In this document: piece by piece, positions 7,987 through 14,884 of the stretch
Layout of the letters: each line of letters begins with the position of its first letter
Numbering within the stretch: position 1 is the first letter of the stretch
IMG/VR virus record: IMGVR_UViG_3300012931_000070
Location: 1 to 25,927 of that record
Reading direction: 5' to 3' (one strand)
Origin: a virus
DNA: 25,927 bases
Made by a program: the position numbers and the translations under genes
The notes under the pieces: generated by a model
Database searches by the model: none
Seen by the model: the letters and a program-made list of their open reading frames with translations, nothing else
Told to the model about the DNA's origin: nothing

Positions 7987-9476
7987 TAGGTCGCCTCAAT
8001 GGGTTTCAGATCCCGGCCGGTATCGCGGAGCATTTGCGACAGGGCGTCTCGGACTCCAAGTTGCACGGCCTTGGGTACGGCCTCGGGGGGCGTCCCAGGC
8101 GGGACGTTGACTGTCACCGGGGAGTTGATTTGAACCGCTTTTTTTGAGTTATTGACCGAGGCCATGGCCGTGGGACTCAGCCCGATACCTCGCAGAGAGT
8201 GGGCGTTTCCGCTTTCACCGATCCCAAGGGAGCCGAGGCCAGAACTTATTTTTTTGTAGAACCCATAACCAGGGATTTTTCCGAGTAGGTTAAGAAATTC
8301 TCGGAGTGCTAAGCCCATGTCTTGAAAAATGTACAGAAGGTTTTTGAATATCCTGCCGGTCGCCGAATCCCCGCCTTTTGCAAAAACCCAAAAATCCTGA
8401 ATCCACAATGCGGCGAGCATGAATGCAAAGGCGAGTTTTGAAAAGATAATCTTCAAAGCCGTTCCGAGAAAAGAGAGGGTTTTCATCAGGACGGACATCT
8501 TCATGAGGGGCGCAACAAAAAGCCAAGCGTTCCTGGCCAACTGAAAAAGGAATGTTCCGATTTTGAGGCCTTTAAACGCAATCCAGCCCCACAGAAGAAG
8601 TTTTGTTACGCGTTCCGCACCTCCGAGAATCTTTACGACGGACATAGTTCCCTTAACGACACCAGATATTACGGGGATGGCTCCTTTGATCACTTCCACA
8701 ATTCCATGGACAGTCCCTTGGATGTTTGTCCGTATGACCTGCCTGTTTTCAACCGCCCATTTGATGGTGGCCCTAACAAGATTATCCATTTCTGGAATTA
8801 ACGCGTTTCCGACAATGTTCCGAAGTCCGGCACCCGTGAACTGTAACCGTTTCAGGTTGTCGTTGAATCTCTCGGCCGCTTCGGCGGATTCACCGCTCAT
8901 CACATATCCGACATCGACAGACTCCTGTTTTAATTTTTCCAATTCCTCCCTACTCATGTTGGCGACGTTGATGAAACCGTCACCTCCACGGCCAAAAATG
9001 GATCGCGTGATTGACGCTCGGTCTCCAACGTCCTTGACGTTGTTGAGCCCGGCCATCACATCCATGAAAAACGCGTCGTAGTCCTCCCTGGCCTTCCTGG
9101 GATCGACACCGATGCGGCGAAACGCTTTTGCCGTCTCTCCGGACATTTTTCTTGATGCGTCGGCTGCGTTCCTGGCCATGAAAAGGAATCCGGTGCCGAA
9201 CTCCTCCGTTCCCATTTCTGCCAGACCAACCATATAGATATATTTCTGGTAGGCTTCGGTTGCGAGGCCGAGTTTTTTTCCGCCTTTAACCGCTGCCTCC
9301 CCGGCGTTGGCCGTGAATTTTGCGAAACCGAACATGGTGGCCAAGCCAAGACCAACCGTTTTAAAGGTGGATTTCAACTCCCCCTTCAGGGCCCGGATAT
9401 TGCCTTCCATTTTTTTCAGTTGGGTTTGATCGACGTCGAAACCCCACACCGTAATCAATTCTCTTACGGTCGCCAT
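7986..9476 (-). CDS. Tape measure protein
   Basis: This 496-aa protein starts with MATVRELITVWGFDVDQTQL and continues with long helical segments, including GKKLGLATEAYQKYIYMVG and GESAEAAERFNDNLKRL. Hydrophobic segments lie at residues about 265-385, and the WIQDFWVFAKGGDSATGRIF motif is one that I know from tape measure proteins. Tail length scales with tape length at roughly 0.15 nm per residue, so a tail near 70-75 nm is expected, which is short. The ATG overlaps the stop of the frameshifted chaperone (TGATG). No lysozyme or peptidase domain is visible. Confidence 0.9.
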   Translation of the reverse strand: MATVRELITVWGFDVDQTQLKKMEGNIRALKGELKSTFKTVGLGLATMFGFAKFTANAGEAAVKGGKKLGLATEAYQKYIYMVGLAEMGTEEFGTGFLFMARNAADASRKMSGETAKAFRRIGVDPRKAREDYDAFFMDVMAGLNNVKDVGDRASITRSIFGRGGDGFINVANMSREELEKLKQESVDVGYVMSGESAEAAERFNDNLKRLQFTGAGLRNIVGNALIPEMDNLVRATIKWAVENRQVIRTNIQGTVHGIVEVIKGAIPVISGVVKGTMSVVKILGGAERVTKLLLWGWIAFKGLKIGTFLFQLARNAWLFVAPLMKMSVLMKTLSFLGTALKIIFSKLAFAFMLAALWIQDFWVFAKGGDSATGRIFKNLLYIFQDMGLALREFLNLLGKIPGYGFYKKISSGLGSLGIGESGNAHSLRGIGLSPTAMASVNNSKKAVQINSPVTVNVPPGTPPEAVPKAVQLGVRDALSQMLRDTGRDLKPIEAT

Positions 9477-10122
9477 CAGTCGCCCCCGTTATGACTCATC
9501 CGCTGTATTTGATGCGCCTCGGCATCCTCTTGGATGTCGAGGACTTCATGCGCGTCTACGACATCGACGATGGTCCACGAGCGGCGCATTTCCTCTAGAG
9601 TCACCATCCCCTTGAGAATCGGCCGCCAGATGAACCAGTCGATGTTGACGTTGCCTGGGTCGAAAGGAGGGCCCGAACCTTGGCGGTCCGAGGTGCGTTC
9701 CCTTAGCCTTTGGACCCTGAGAAAAAATCCTGGTAGTTGAAAACGATGGCTTCCTTCACGACCATCAGCATTGCGCGGGTTTTGCCGAGGAATTGAGATT
9801 CCATCTGCAAAGGCATCCCGGTCCCCATGCGAACGGAGGAAAGCAGGTCCTTGATGATCGTCCAAACCACGTCCTCGTCGAGATGGAAAGCCAAAGCCTC
9901 GACGATGGGACCGATGGCTTTTTCGATCTCCATGTCCAGGACAGAAACCAGACTGACGGATTTGAGATCGGTGAACGTTCCTTCCGAAGCGTTGGAAAAC
10001 ATCTTGGCGATTGAAGGCCCACCGATCTTGATGAGCCGGTTTAAAACTCGGATGGACTTCTCCGGATCCAGGTAGTGGAGTTCGTAGGCCTCACCTTCGA
10101 TGGTTGTTTTTCGTGGGTCCAT
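9476..10122 (-). CDS. Tail assembly chaperone, -1 frameshift product
   Basis: This is the extended product predicted from a -1 slip at the T TTT TTC heptamer at 9721-9727. The first 134 residues are those of the shorter chaperone. After the slip the next 81 residues read LRVQRLRERTSD, GPPFDPGNVNIDWFIWRP, LKGMVTLEEMRRSWTIVDV and a helical acidic end (VLDIQEDAEAHQIQRM). The total is 215 aa, ending at a TGA that overlaps the tape measure start. This copies the lambda G/GT and P2 E/E' arrangement, where the long form bridges tube subunit and tape. The downstream frame has no start codon or ribosome site of its own where needed, so it depends on slipping. The frameshift rate is unknown. Confidence 0.85.
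9703..10122 (-). CDS. Tail assembly chaperone, short form
   Basis: This 139-aa helical protein begins MDPRKTTIEGEAYELHYLDP and contains SIRVLNRLIKIGGPSIAKMF and VLDMEIEKAIGPIVEAL with a C-terminal NYQDFF. It lies between tube and tape measure genes, as expected for the short form of the tail assembly chaperone that keeps the tape soluble and guides tube subunits. The ATG at 10122 shares its A with the TGA of the tube gene. A TTG at 10125 is possible. The stop comes only five codons after the slippery site. Confidence 0.85.
   Translation of the reverse strand: MDPRKTTIEGEAYELHYLDPEKSIRVLNRLIKIGGPSIAKMFSNASEGTFTDLKSVSLVSVLDMEIEKAIGPIVEALAFHLDEDVVWTIIKDLLSSVRMGTGMPLQMESQFLGKTRAMLMVVKEAIVFNYQDFFSGSKG
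9721..9727 (-). promoter_or_regulatory. Programmed -1 ribosomal frameshift site
   Basis: On the minus strand the zero frame reads GAT TTT TTC TCA, which contains the heptamer T TTT TTC in the correct X XXY YYZ register. Slipping by -1 joins the short chaperone to an open frame that ends exactly at the tape measure start. Both frames are long and in the order seen in lambda, P2 and most siphoviruses and myoviruses. Confidence 0.85.
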
Positions 10123-10550
10123 CAAAGGCCTCCGGCGATCATGCTGAGGCTGTGGGTTTTAAAGACCCACGTGATCTCGGTCGCCTTGTCCGCCCAGTCC
10201 ATTTCGGGGGGGCGAACGATGCGGGCCTGATCGGCGAAAACCACGGAGGTCCCCTTGGCGTCTCGGACGTTCACGGGGAGCGTTCCGGCACCAGTCAGTT
10301 CGTCGACCTGGAGAAGACCGGAGAGGTAGGGGTTCGACTTGGATCCGTACATGAGACGGACCTCGACCTCTCCGGAGCGGTCGTTGTTCTTGCTCCAACC
10401 GCCCTCGCCGTCACCGCCCACGTCTAAGCTGAAGGAATCCTCGTTTCGCTTGGCTTTCACTTTCGAGCCCTTGGCGAAACCGTCGAGGGCGACACCCCCG
10501 ACCGTCACCGAAACCTTGGAAGAATCGTAAGTCGTCTGGCGTTCGGACAT
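10122..10550 (-). CDS. Tail tube protein, DUF3277 type
   Basis: This 142-aa protein contains TYDSSKVSVTVGGVALDGFA and RSGEVEVRLMYGSKSNPYLS, with NVRDAKGTSVVFADQARIV and a C-terminal ATEITWVFKTHSL. These are features of the DUF3277 family, the tube subunit of contractile tails of the KPP10/Leptospira-prophage type. It forms the inner hollow tube through which DNA travels. A TAGGAGG site lies before the ATG and overlaps the end of the sheath gene. It sits between sheath and chaperones, as in nearly all contractile tail clusters. Confidence 0.88.
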   Translation of the reverse strand: MSERQTTYDSSKVSVTVGGVALDGFAKGSKVKAKRNEDSFSLDVGGDGEGGWSKNNDRSGEVEVRLMYGSKSNPYLSGLLQVDELTGAGTLPVNVRDAKGTSVVFADQARIVRPPEMDWADKATEITWVFKTHSLSMIAGGL

Positions 10551-10565
10551 CTGGCCCTCCTAGGC

Positions 10566-11897
10566 TCAGTATTTCAGCTTCACGTCGATGGCGAACTCGT
10601 TCACCGCGCCCGCCAGTTGGCAGACGCACTCGATGCCGTTCAATTCCCGGGCCACCTTGTCCTCGTCCGTGATGTCAGCTTCCTTGGGCGCGAAGATGGT
10701 GTACCCCTCGGGGTATTCCTCGGTTTTGGCCAGGAGTTTGTTTTGGACTCCCAGGCGAAGGACTCCCTCGATTTTTCCGACAGCACCGGCAATTCCGGCG
10801 TCGGTGAAAATCACCTTCTCGTTTTCGAGGAGGTACTCGAAAAGCGCCTCCTCGATTTTGGCCTTGAGCCACAGTTTGCCCACGGAGATGTCGAACCACG
10901 TGCCATCGGCCGTCTTGACGTTCTTGGCGATCCCGGTTCCGGCCGTCAGTTCGTACCAGCCGCAGTTGTCGGCAGAGAGGTTGTTTTTGTAGGTGGTCGT
11001 CAGAGAGTCCGTGTCCACTCCGTCGCACGACTTGTAGTCGTAGTTCGACCCACCGGGATCCTTGGTGAACTGTTGGCCGAGCAGGGCTGCGTTCAGGTAC
11101 GCCGTGGTGTCTGCCGAGTAGACGATGCCGCTTTTCTCGTAGCTTTCGGCTTTGAGGGCGTAGGCGGGGTTGGTGTTGGCGTCATCGGTGCCAGCCAGCA
11201 TGGCGGCCTCTCCGGCCACGGCCAGGAACACCTTGTCGAGGGTTTCAATCTTCGCTGCAGCGGCAGCGATGTCGGCCACCGTCCGAGAGGTGAGGATCAG
11301 GCCGAACCAGTCATCCCCGGTATCGCCGGAGTCGATGATCGTTTGGATTGTGGTGGCGATATTGGTGGTCGCGTTGGCCGTGGTGTGGACCAGCGAGAGG
11401 TTGGCCGAAACCGTCGTCGTGAATGGAGTGCCAGCCACGTCCGCCGTCAGGATGAGCGTCGCGGTCCCCGAGGCCGTCACGGGCTCGGTTCCTGCGTTGA
11501 TCAGGGCCAGGAGACCGGCGACGATCTCCGCAGTGGTGGCCGAGGCATCCGAGGTATAGGTGAAGGTCGTGGAATTGATCTTGCACTGGTAGGCGGCTTC
11601 GCCCTGGACGATAGGAGTGCAAGTGTCCACCTGGGCAACGGTGGCGGCATCACGCCGCCCGACTGCGATCTGTTCGGGGACGTAATCCTGGTCGAAGATG
11701 GACTTGGCCGCGATGTATTCCTCGTCGGTGGTTAGGAATCCGGCATCCTCCATTTCTTCGAGGGATGAGTAAAATTCGAGCCGTCCCACAAACCTTGAAT
11801 GGACACCGATGATGAGGGGAGTCCCGAACCCGGCCCTGTCAAACGGTCGGTTTTCGACCGAGACGTTTACCGTCACCAGCTCGCTGATTTTCCCCAT
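10566..11897 (-). CDS. Tail sheath protein, DUF3383 type, with inserted domain
   Basis: This 443-aa protein begins MGKISELVTVNVSVENRPF and ends NEFAIDVKLKY, both typical ends of DUF3383 tail sheath proteins, the contractile outer layer of the tail. The C-terminal part, with WLKAKIEEALFEYLLENEK and GAVGKIEGVLRLGVQNKLLA, is the family core that packs on the tube. Residues about 93-172 (bases 11382-11621) hold a separate domain with FTYTSDASATTAEIVAGLL and LTADVAGTPFTTTVS. This domain repeats in the fiber at 1-1030 and points outward in such sheaths. The ribosome site GGAGG lies 6 bases before the ATG and directly after the terminator cassette at 11907-11969. Confidence 0.9.
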   Translation of the reverse strand: MGKISELVTVNVSVENRPFDRAGFGTPLIIGVHSRFVGRLEFYSSLEEMEDAGFLTTDEEYIAAKSIFDQDYVPEQIAVGRRDAATVAQVDTCTPIVQGEAAYQCKINSTTFTYTSDASATTAEIVAGLLALINAGTEPVTASGTATLILTADVAGTPFTTTVSANLSLVHTTANATTNIATTIQTIIDSGDTGDDWFGLILTSRTVADIAAAAAKIETLDKVFLAVAGEAAMLAGTDDANTNPAYALKAESYEKSGIVYSADTTAYLNAALLGQQFTKDPGGSNYDYKSCDGVDTDSLTTTYKNNLSADNCGWYELTAGTGIAKNVKTADGTWFDISVGKLWLKAKIEEALFEYLLENEKVIFTDAGIAGAVGKIEGVLRLGVQNKLLAKTEEYPEGYTIFAPKEADITDEDKVARELNGIECVCQLAGAVNEFAIDVKLKY

Positions 11898-11906
11898 CGT
11901 CGTCCT

Positions 11907-11969
11907 CCCGGAAATAAAAAAGGGCCCCCCTCCTTGCGGAGAAGGGCCCTCGCGTTGTTCGCGTCAGGC
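11907..11969 (-). repeat. 63-bp terminator cassette, copy B
   Basis: This copy is base-for-base identical to 3165-3227. It includes the CCTGACGCG box, the CGCG mini-hairpin, the terminator and the edge of the ribosome site. It lies between the tail terminator gene and the sheath gene. Confidence 0.95.
11916..11968 (-). terminator. Intrinsic terminator before the sheath gene
   Basis: A 12-bp stem with a GCAA loop at 11922-11949 is followed by six T (11916-11921) on the minus strand, with a CGCG-AACAA-CGCG mini-hairpin just upstream. The stop of the tail terminator gene precedes it and the sheath's ribosome site follows it after a few bases. Confidence 0.9.
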
Positions 11970-11971
11970 AG

Positions 11972-12814
11972 TTAAGGTTTTTCGACTTCTATTTCGACTA
12001 TTGAATTATCCGACAAAATGACATTTCCCGCAACCGTCTCAATGGTGCTCGGGTCATAGACCATTTCCGATGGAACAAAGATGTCGAATGCGAACTGCGT
12101 CCGGCGCTCCCATCCGGTATCGGATGCCTGGGACAAATCCTGCGCCTCGGTGATTTCCCCGATTGAAATATCACCTTCCAGGTATGGTTCCAGGGCCACA
12201 TTATTCATGAGCCCACATTGCAACGCGGCTGCAATTTCGACCGAATCCGATCCCCAAACGTTGATGTTTACCCGGAACGAACGCGTCCCGACGAGCGTGA
12301 TAACCCCATCAATCACTCGTGTTTCGTCCCTCTGGCCGTCGAGCCCAGGGCCGGACATGGAATAGGTGACGTAAGGTTTTGACGGCCTGGTTCCTTTTTC
12401 CTTCTCTGGTATCACAGGTGCCGTGGTGCCACATATCGCGGAGGCCCAGGCCTTTACGGCGCTCTCTATCGCCAGCATGGAGAATGGTGCGGTAATGGTG
12501 CCTCGAAACACCCCCTCAATGGCAATGGACTGGTCCGATTCGACTCCACCAGTGACCCCTGTGACCCTCCACTGGTATCTCGTGCCGGCCACAGGATCCA
12601 CGGCGCTGTTGGCGGCATTGTCCGTGAAGGTACGCAATGATCCGGTGATGGTCGAGGCGTTCAGCTTTTCCCACACGTCCCACGAGGAGGCCCCTGTTCT
12701 CGCGCAACGGTAGACGTTCCAGGACGTTGGGGATGTTGCCGAAACCCACGTCAATACTGCGTCGGTTGCGTTGATGGAGGTGAGAACAAGGCTTGTGATG
12801 GTTGATGCGGCCAC
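11972..12814 (-). CDS. Tail terminator/neck protein with N-terminal fibronectin III domain
   Basis: This 280-aa protein starts at GTG 12814, with GGGAG before it. Residues about 3-105 form a fibronectin type III domain (SLVLTSINATDAVLTWVS, then SWNVYRC, then RYQWRVTGV). The rest, about 112-280, contains LAIESAVKAWASAICG, SKPYVTYSMSGPGLDG, RSFRVNINVWG and WERRTQFAFDIFVPSE. That part resembles the neck/tail terminator proteins of Leptospira-prophage-type tails, which cap the tube and bind the head connector. An FN3 domain on such a protein is uncommon and probably decorates the neck surface. The stop is followed directly by the terminator cassette. Confidence 0.75.
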   Translation of the reverse strand: MAASTITSLVLTSINATDAVLTWVSATSPTSWNVYRCARTGASSWDVWEKLNASTITGSLRTFTDNAANSAVDPVAGTRYQWRVTGVTGGVESDQSIAIEGVFRGTITAPFSMLAIESAVKAWASAICGTTAPVIPEKEKGTRPSKPYVTYSMSGPGLDGQRDETRVIDGVITLVGTRSFRVNINVWGSDSVEIAAALQCGLMNNVALEPYLEGDISIGEITEAQDLSQASDTGWERRTQFAFDIFVPSEMVYDPSTIETVAGNVILSDNSIVEIEVEKP

Positions 12815-12816
12815 GG

Positions 12817-13020
12817 TTATCTCCCGGTCTCGATGCCCTGGACCTGATCGACTGGAACGGGGTGGCCCTTGGCGAGTTCAATCGCCGGGCCTAGCCTGTA
12901 ATCACGGTAAACACGAAATCCAGAGTTCATTTTGCAAACAAAACCGTTTTTAAACCTAATCCATGTCGGGTAACCGCTTTGCGACGCCAGATGCAGACGA
13001 CGCTCCATGGTCTCAGTCAT
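12817..13020 (-). CDS. Small neck-region protein of unknown function
   Basis: This 67-aa basic protein (MTETMERRLHLASQSGYPTW, then IRFKNGFVCKMNSGFRVYRD) has no motif I can name. The ATG at 13020 lies inside the last codons of the joining protein gene, an 8-base overlap. A second ATG at 13008 is possible. The next gene starts 2 bases after its stop. Its position suggests a minor neck component. Confidence 0.55.
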   Translation of the reverse strand: MTETMERRLHLASQSGYPTWIRFKNGFVCKMNSGFRVYRDYRLGPAIELAKGHPVPVDQVQGIETGR

Positions 13021-13369
13021 CGGTATTTTCTTCCAAAAAAGCCACGGCTTCGTAGTGAGGGATGATCCCTGCGCTTCGATTATCCACACGCTTCACTCGG
13101 TAGGTTCGACCGCCCCAGGTGAAGGTGTCCCCCCGCCGCCCGGTGGCCTCGTCACCACCGCTGATGGCACCGTGGGAGAATATCGAAACGCCTTCTTTTC
13201 CGCGCTCTCCCTCGGGGACGTTGGCCAACTCGTAAGAGGTCAGCGAACGAACTGTCATTTTGGAAGTGAACGTGGTGGCCGCGGCTTCTTCCCACGACCC
13301 GGTATCCTCATTGCGGCTACCCACGGCAGGGCGGGTGATGGTGTAATCCACTCCAAAAAAGTTACTCAC
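13013..13369 (-). CDS. Probable head-tail joining (neck) protein
   Basis: This 118-aa beta-rich protein starts at GTG 13369, with GGGAGG upstream. It begins MSNFFGVDYTITRPAVGSRN and ends with FTWGGRTYRVKRVDNRSAG and HYEAVAFLEENTDD. Small proteins of this length and strand pattern between a DUF4054 connector and the gp10-like and terminator proteins act as head-completion or joining proteins in many tailed phages. I recognise the type rather than a named family. It overlaps both neighbours by 8 bases. Confidence 0.6.
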   Translation of the reverse strand: MSNFFGVDYTITRPAVGSRNEDTGSWEEAAATTFTSKMTVRSLTSYELANVPEGERGKEGVSIFSHGAISGGDEATGRRGDTFTWGGRTYRVKRVDNRSAGIIPHYEAVAFLEENTDD

Positions 13370-13904
13370 CCTTCCCTCCCATGCGTACCTCGAACCCGGT
13401 CGACTGCCTCATCTGACCTGTGTCGATCAGGGTTGTCACGGACCCAGCGGCGTCTTTTCCGCCATCGGTTGCGCCAGGAACGACCTTGAAACCTGCTTTT
13501 TTCAGCTTTCTCAGGATTGTATCGGGGTCGTTCGGCGGCGGGACATTGGTCCCTATAACCTCTTTGATCTGCCCGACGTGGGCCACACCGACGCGCTTGA
13601 GGGCCTCGGCTACCGTCAATTTCCCTTCGCCGATCTGTACAAGTAGACCGTTGATCATGCCCCTCATCTTCACCCTGTTGGTGGTGTAGGCGATCTCCAT
13701 GAACGGCCTAGGGGGGCTGGTTTCGGTCCCGAACTCGTTGAAAATTGCGATCTCTGCGTTGGTTGCCCCGCCCTCGGTTCTTTCCTCCTCTGCCTGTTCA
13801 CGCGGGAATCCGGTGGCCACCACAGGTCCACGGGCAGCGACACCGATCTCATGGACTATTTTTCTTCCGACCTCTGTCCAGGAGTCGGACGTTTCGCCTC
13901 TCAC
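13362..13904 (-). CDS. HK97 gp10-like neck/tail completion protein
   Basis: This 180-aa protein contains NAEIAIFNEFGTETSPPRPF followed by MEIAYTTNRVKMRGMI. This motif (N-E-F-G-T, then P-P-R-P-F) is the mark of the HK97 gp10/virion-morphogenesis family, which takes part in tail completion and head-tail joining. The C-terminal half, DTILRKLKKAGF then LIDTGQMRQSTGFEVR, also fits, since LIDTGQMRQS is common in the family. The start is a GTG at 13904 overlapping the DUF4054 stop as GTGA. Confidence 0.88.
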   Translation of the reverse strand: MRGETSDSWTEVGRKIVHEIGVAARGPVVATGFPREQAEEERTEGGATNAEIAIFNEFGTETSPPRPFMEIAYTTNRVKMRGMINGLLVQIGEGKLTVAEALKRVGVAHVGQIKEVIGTNVPPPNDPDTILRKLKKAGFKVVPGATDGGKDAAGSVTTLIDTGQMRQSTGFEVRMGGKGE

Positions 13905-14278
13905 GAATAGAATCCCAATGGCATGATGGCCGTCGAACGAAGTTCAAGAAATTGTCGGCCGTAATTGGTGGTCTCAAACTCGTTCAGATTCGAGGAATTG
14001 GGCGTTGCGTAGGAAACGGAAACGTCGCCCTCTTTTTTTGACGTAACCGCACCCCCGCCAGTGAGTAGGTGTGAATCCTTTTCTTTGGCGATCTTGTGGG
14101 CGATCACCAGGGCCTTGGCGTATTCGGCCGAGTCCCCCCATTGATCGTCGTCAACGAACAATGCGGCAATCGTGTTGAGGACCTCAAGGCGATCCTCGAA
14201 CGCATCCTCCTCGGCCTCAGTCGGGGCCAGCTCAGGGAATGCGTTCGAGAAGTATTCCAGATCGACTTCAATCGCCAT
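13901..14278 (-). CDS. Head-tail connector protein, DUF4054 type
   Basis: This 125-aa protein reads VDLEYFSNAFPELAPTEAEE, then a helix AALFVDDDQWGDSAEYAKAL followed by VIAHKIAKEK, then a flexible Gly/Ser segment, and ends NYGRQFLELRSTAIMPLGFY. The FPE near the start, the A-x-x-L-v-i-A-H-k helix and the terminal YG-x-x-F motif are those of DUF4054 adaptors, which sit below the portal ring. A TAAGGA ribosome site lies upstream of the ATG. The stop overlaps the next GTG. Confidence 0.88.
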   Translation of the reverse strand: MAIEVDLEYFSNAFPELAPTEAEEDAFEDRLEVLNTIAALFVDDDQWGDSAEYAKALVIAHKIAKEKDSHLLTGGGAVTSKKEGDVSVSYATPNSSNLNEFETTNYGRQFLELRSTAIMPLGFYS

Positions 14279-14287
14279 TTCGGATCC

Positions 14288-14794
14288 TTACTTGCCCGTT
14301 TTCGCCAGCTTGGCGTCCACGGCGTTGATCTTCTTGATCTGGATCTCCAAGGCCTTCAGGATTTCCTGGCGAGGCTTGTCGGCCACTTGCTCGGAATCCA
14401 TCCAAGGTTGCAGATCCGAAACCTCCATCGTGTTGTCGATGAGTTCAAGGGCCTTCACGACCGAGAAATCCTTCAGGCTCTTGATTTCGGTGACGTCGTT
14501 CACGACCTTGGTTTCTCCGGATTTTGATGCGACCGGCATGGTGACGATGGACAACTCGCCATTTTCCAGCCGCTTCTTGACATCCGGGTGTTCCTTGATC
14601 TGGTTCCAGATCTTCTCCGGGATGTTGTTGGACCCACTCACGAGGTTGATGGAATTGGTGGGTTGAACCATCCTGCGCCCACCCTTGATCATCGACCCCT
14701 TCTCATACTTCCCGTAATGGATGCGCCAGCAATTCCCGCGAGGCTTTTTCCTCGTCGGCTTCAAAACTAACCGCTTGTAAATCACCAGAGGCAT
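14288..14794 (-). CDS. Head-associated protein of unknown function
   Basis: This 168-aa protein has a basic N-terminus (MPLVIYKRLVLKPTRKK), a middle with VQPTNSINLVSGSNNIPEK and then IWNQIKEHPDVKKRLENG, and a helical end (ILKALEIQIKKINAVDAKL). It has no named family that I recognise. The ATG at 14794 is preceded by GGGAGGG. It is the first gene after the terminator that follows the major capsid gene and is followed 9 bases later by the connector gene, so a minor head or neck role is likely. Confidence 0.6.
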   Translation of the reverse strand: MPLVIYKRLVLKPTRKKPRGNCWRIHYGKYEKGSMIKGGRRMVQPTNSINLVSGSNNIPEKIWNQIKEHPDVKKRLENGELSIVTMPVASKSGETKVVNDVTEIKSLKDFSVVKALELIDNTMEVSDLQPWMDSEQVADKPRQEILKALEIQIKKINAVDAKLAKTGK

Positions 14795-14819
14795 ATCGCC
14801 CTCCCGTTTTTGAACTGAT

Positions 14820-14851
14820 AAAAAAGGGCCGGGACCGGATGGCCCCGACCC
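14820..14851 (-). terminator. Intrinsic terminator after the major capsid gene
   Basis: On the minus strand an 11-bp stem (GGGTCGGGGCC with GGTCCCGGCCC, two G-T pairs) and a four-base loop at 14826-14851 are followed by six T (14820-14825). It lies between the major capsid stop and the 168-aa gene. It has the same overall design as the other three terminators but not the CGCG mini-hairpin. Confidence 0.88.
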
Positions 14852-14884
14852 TCGTTTTTTGACACTGCACAACTCGACCGAGGA

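Noticed and set aside
10617-11735. Long open frame on the plus strand (372 codons) opposite the sheath gene
   Set aside because: It is the mirror of a GC-rich coding region, has Gly/Val/Arg-rich low-complexity content, and lacks a ribosome site and any family motif.
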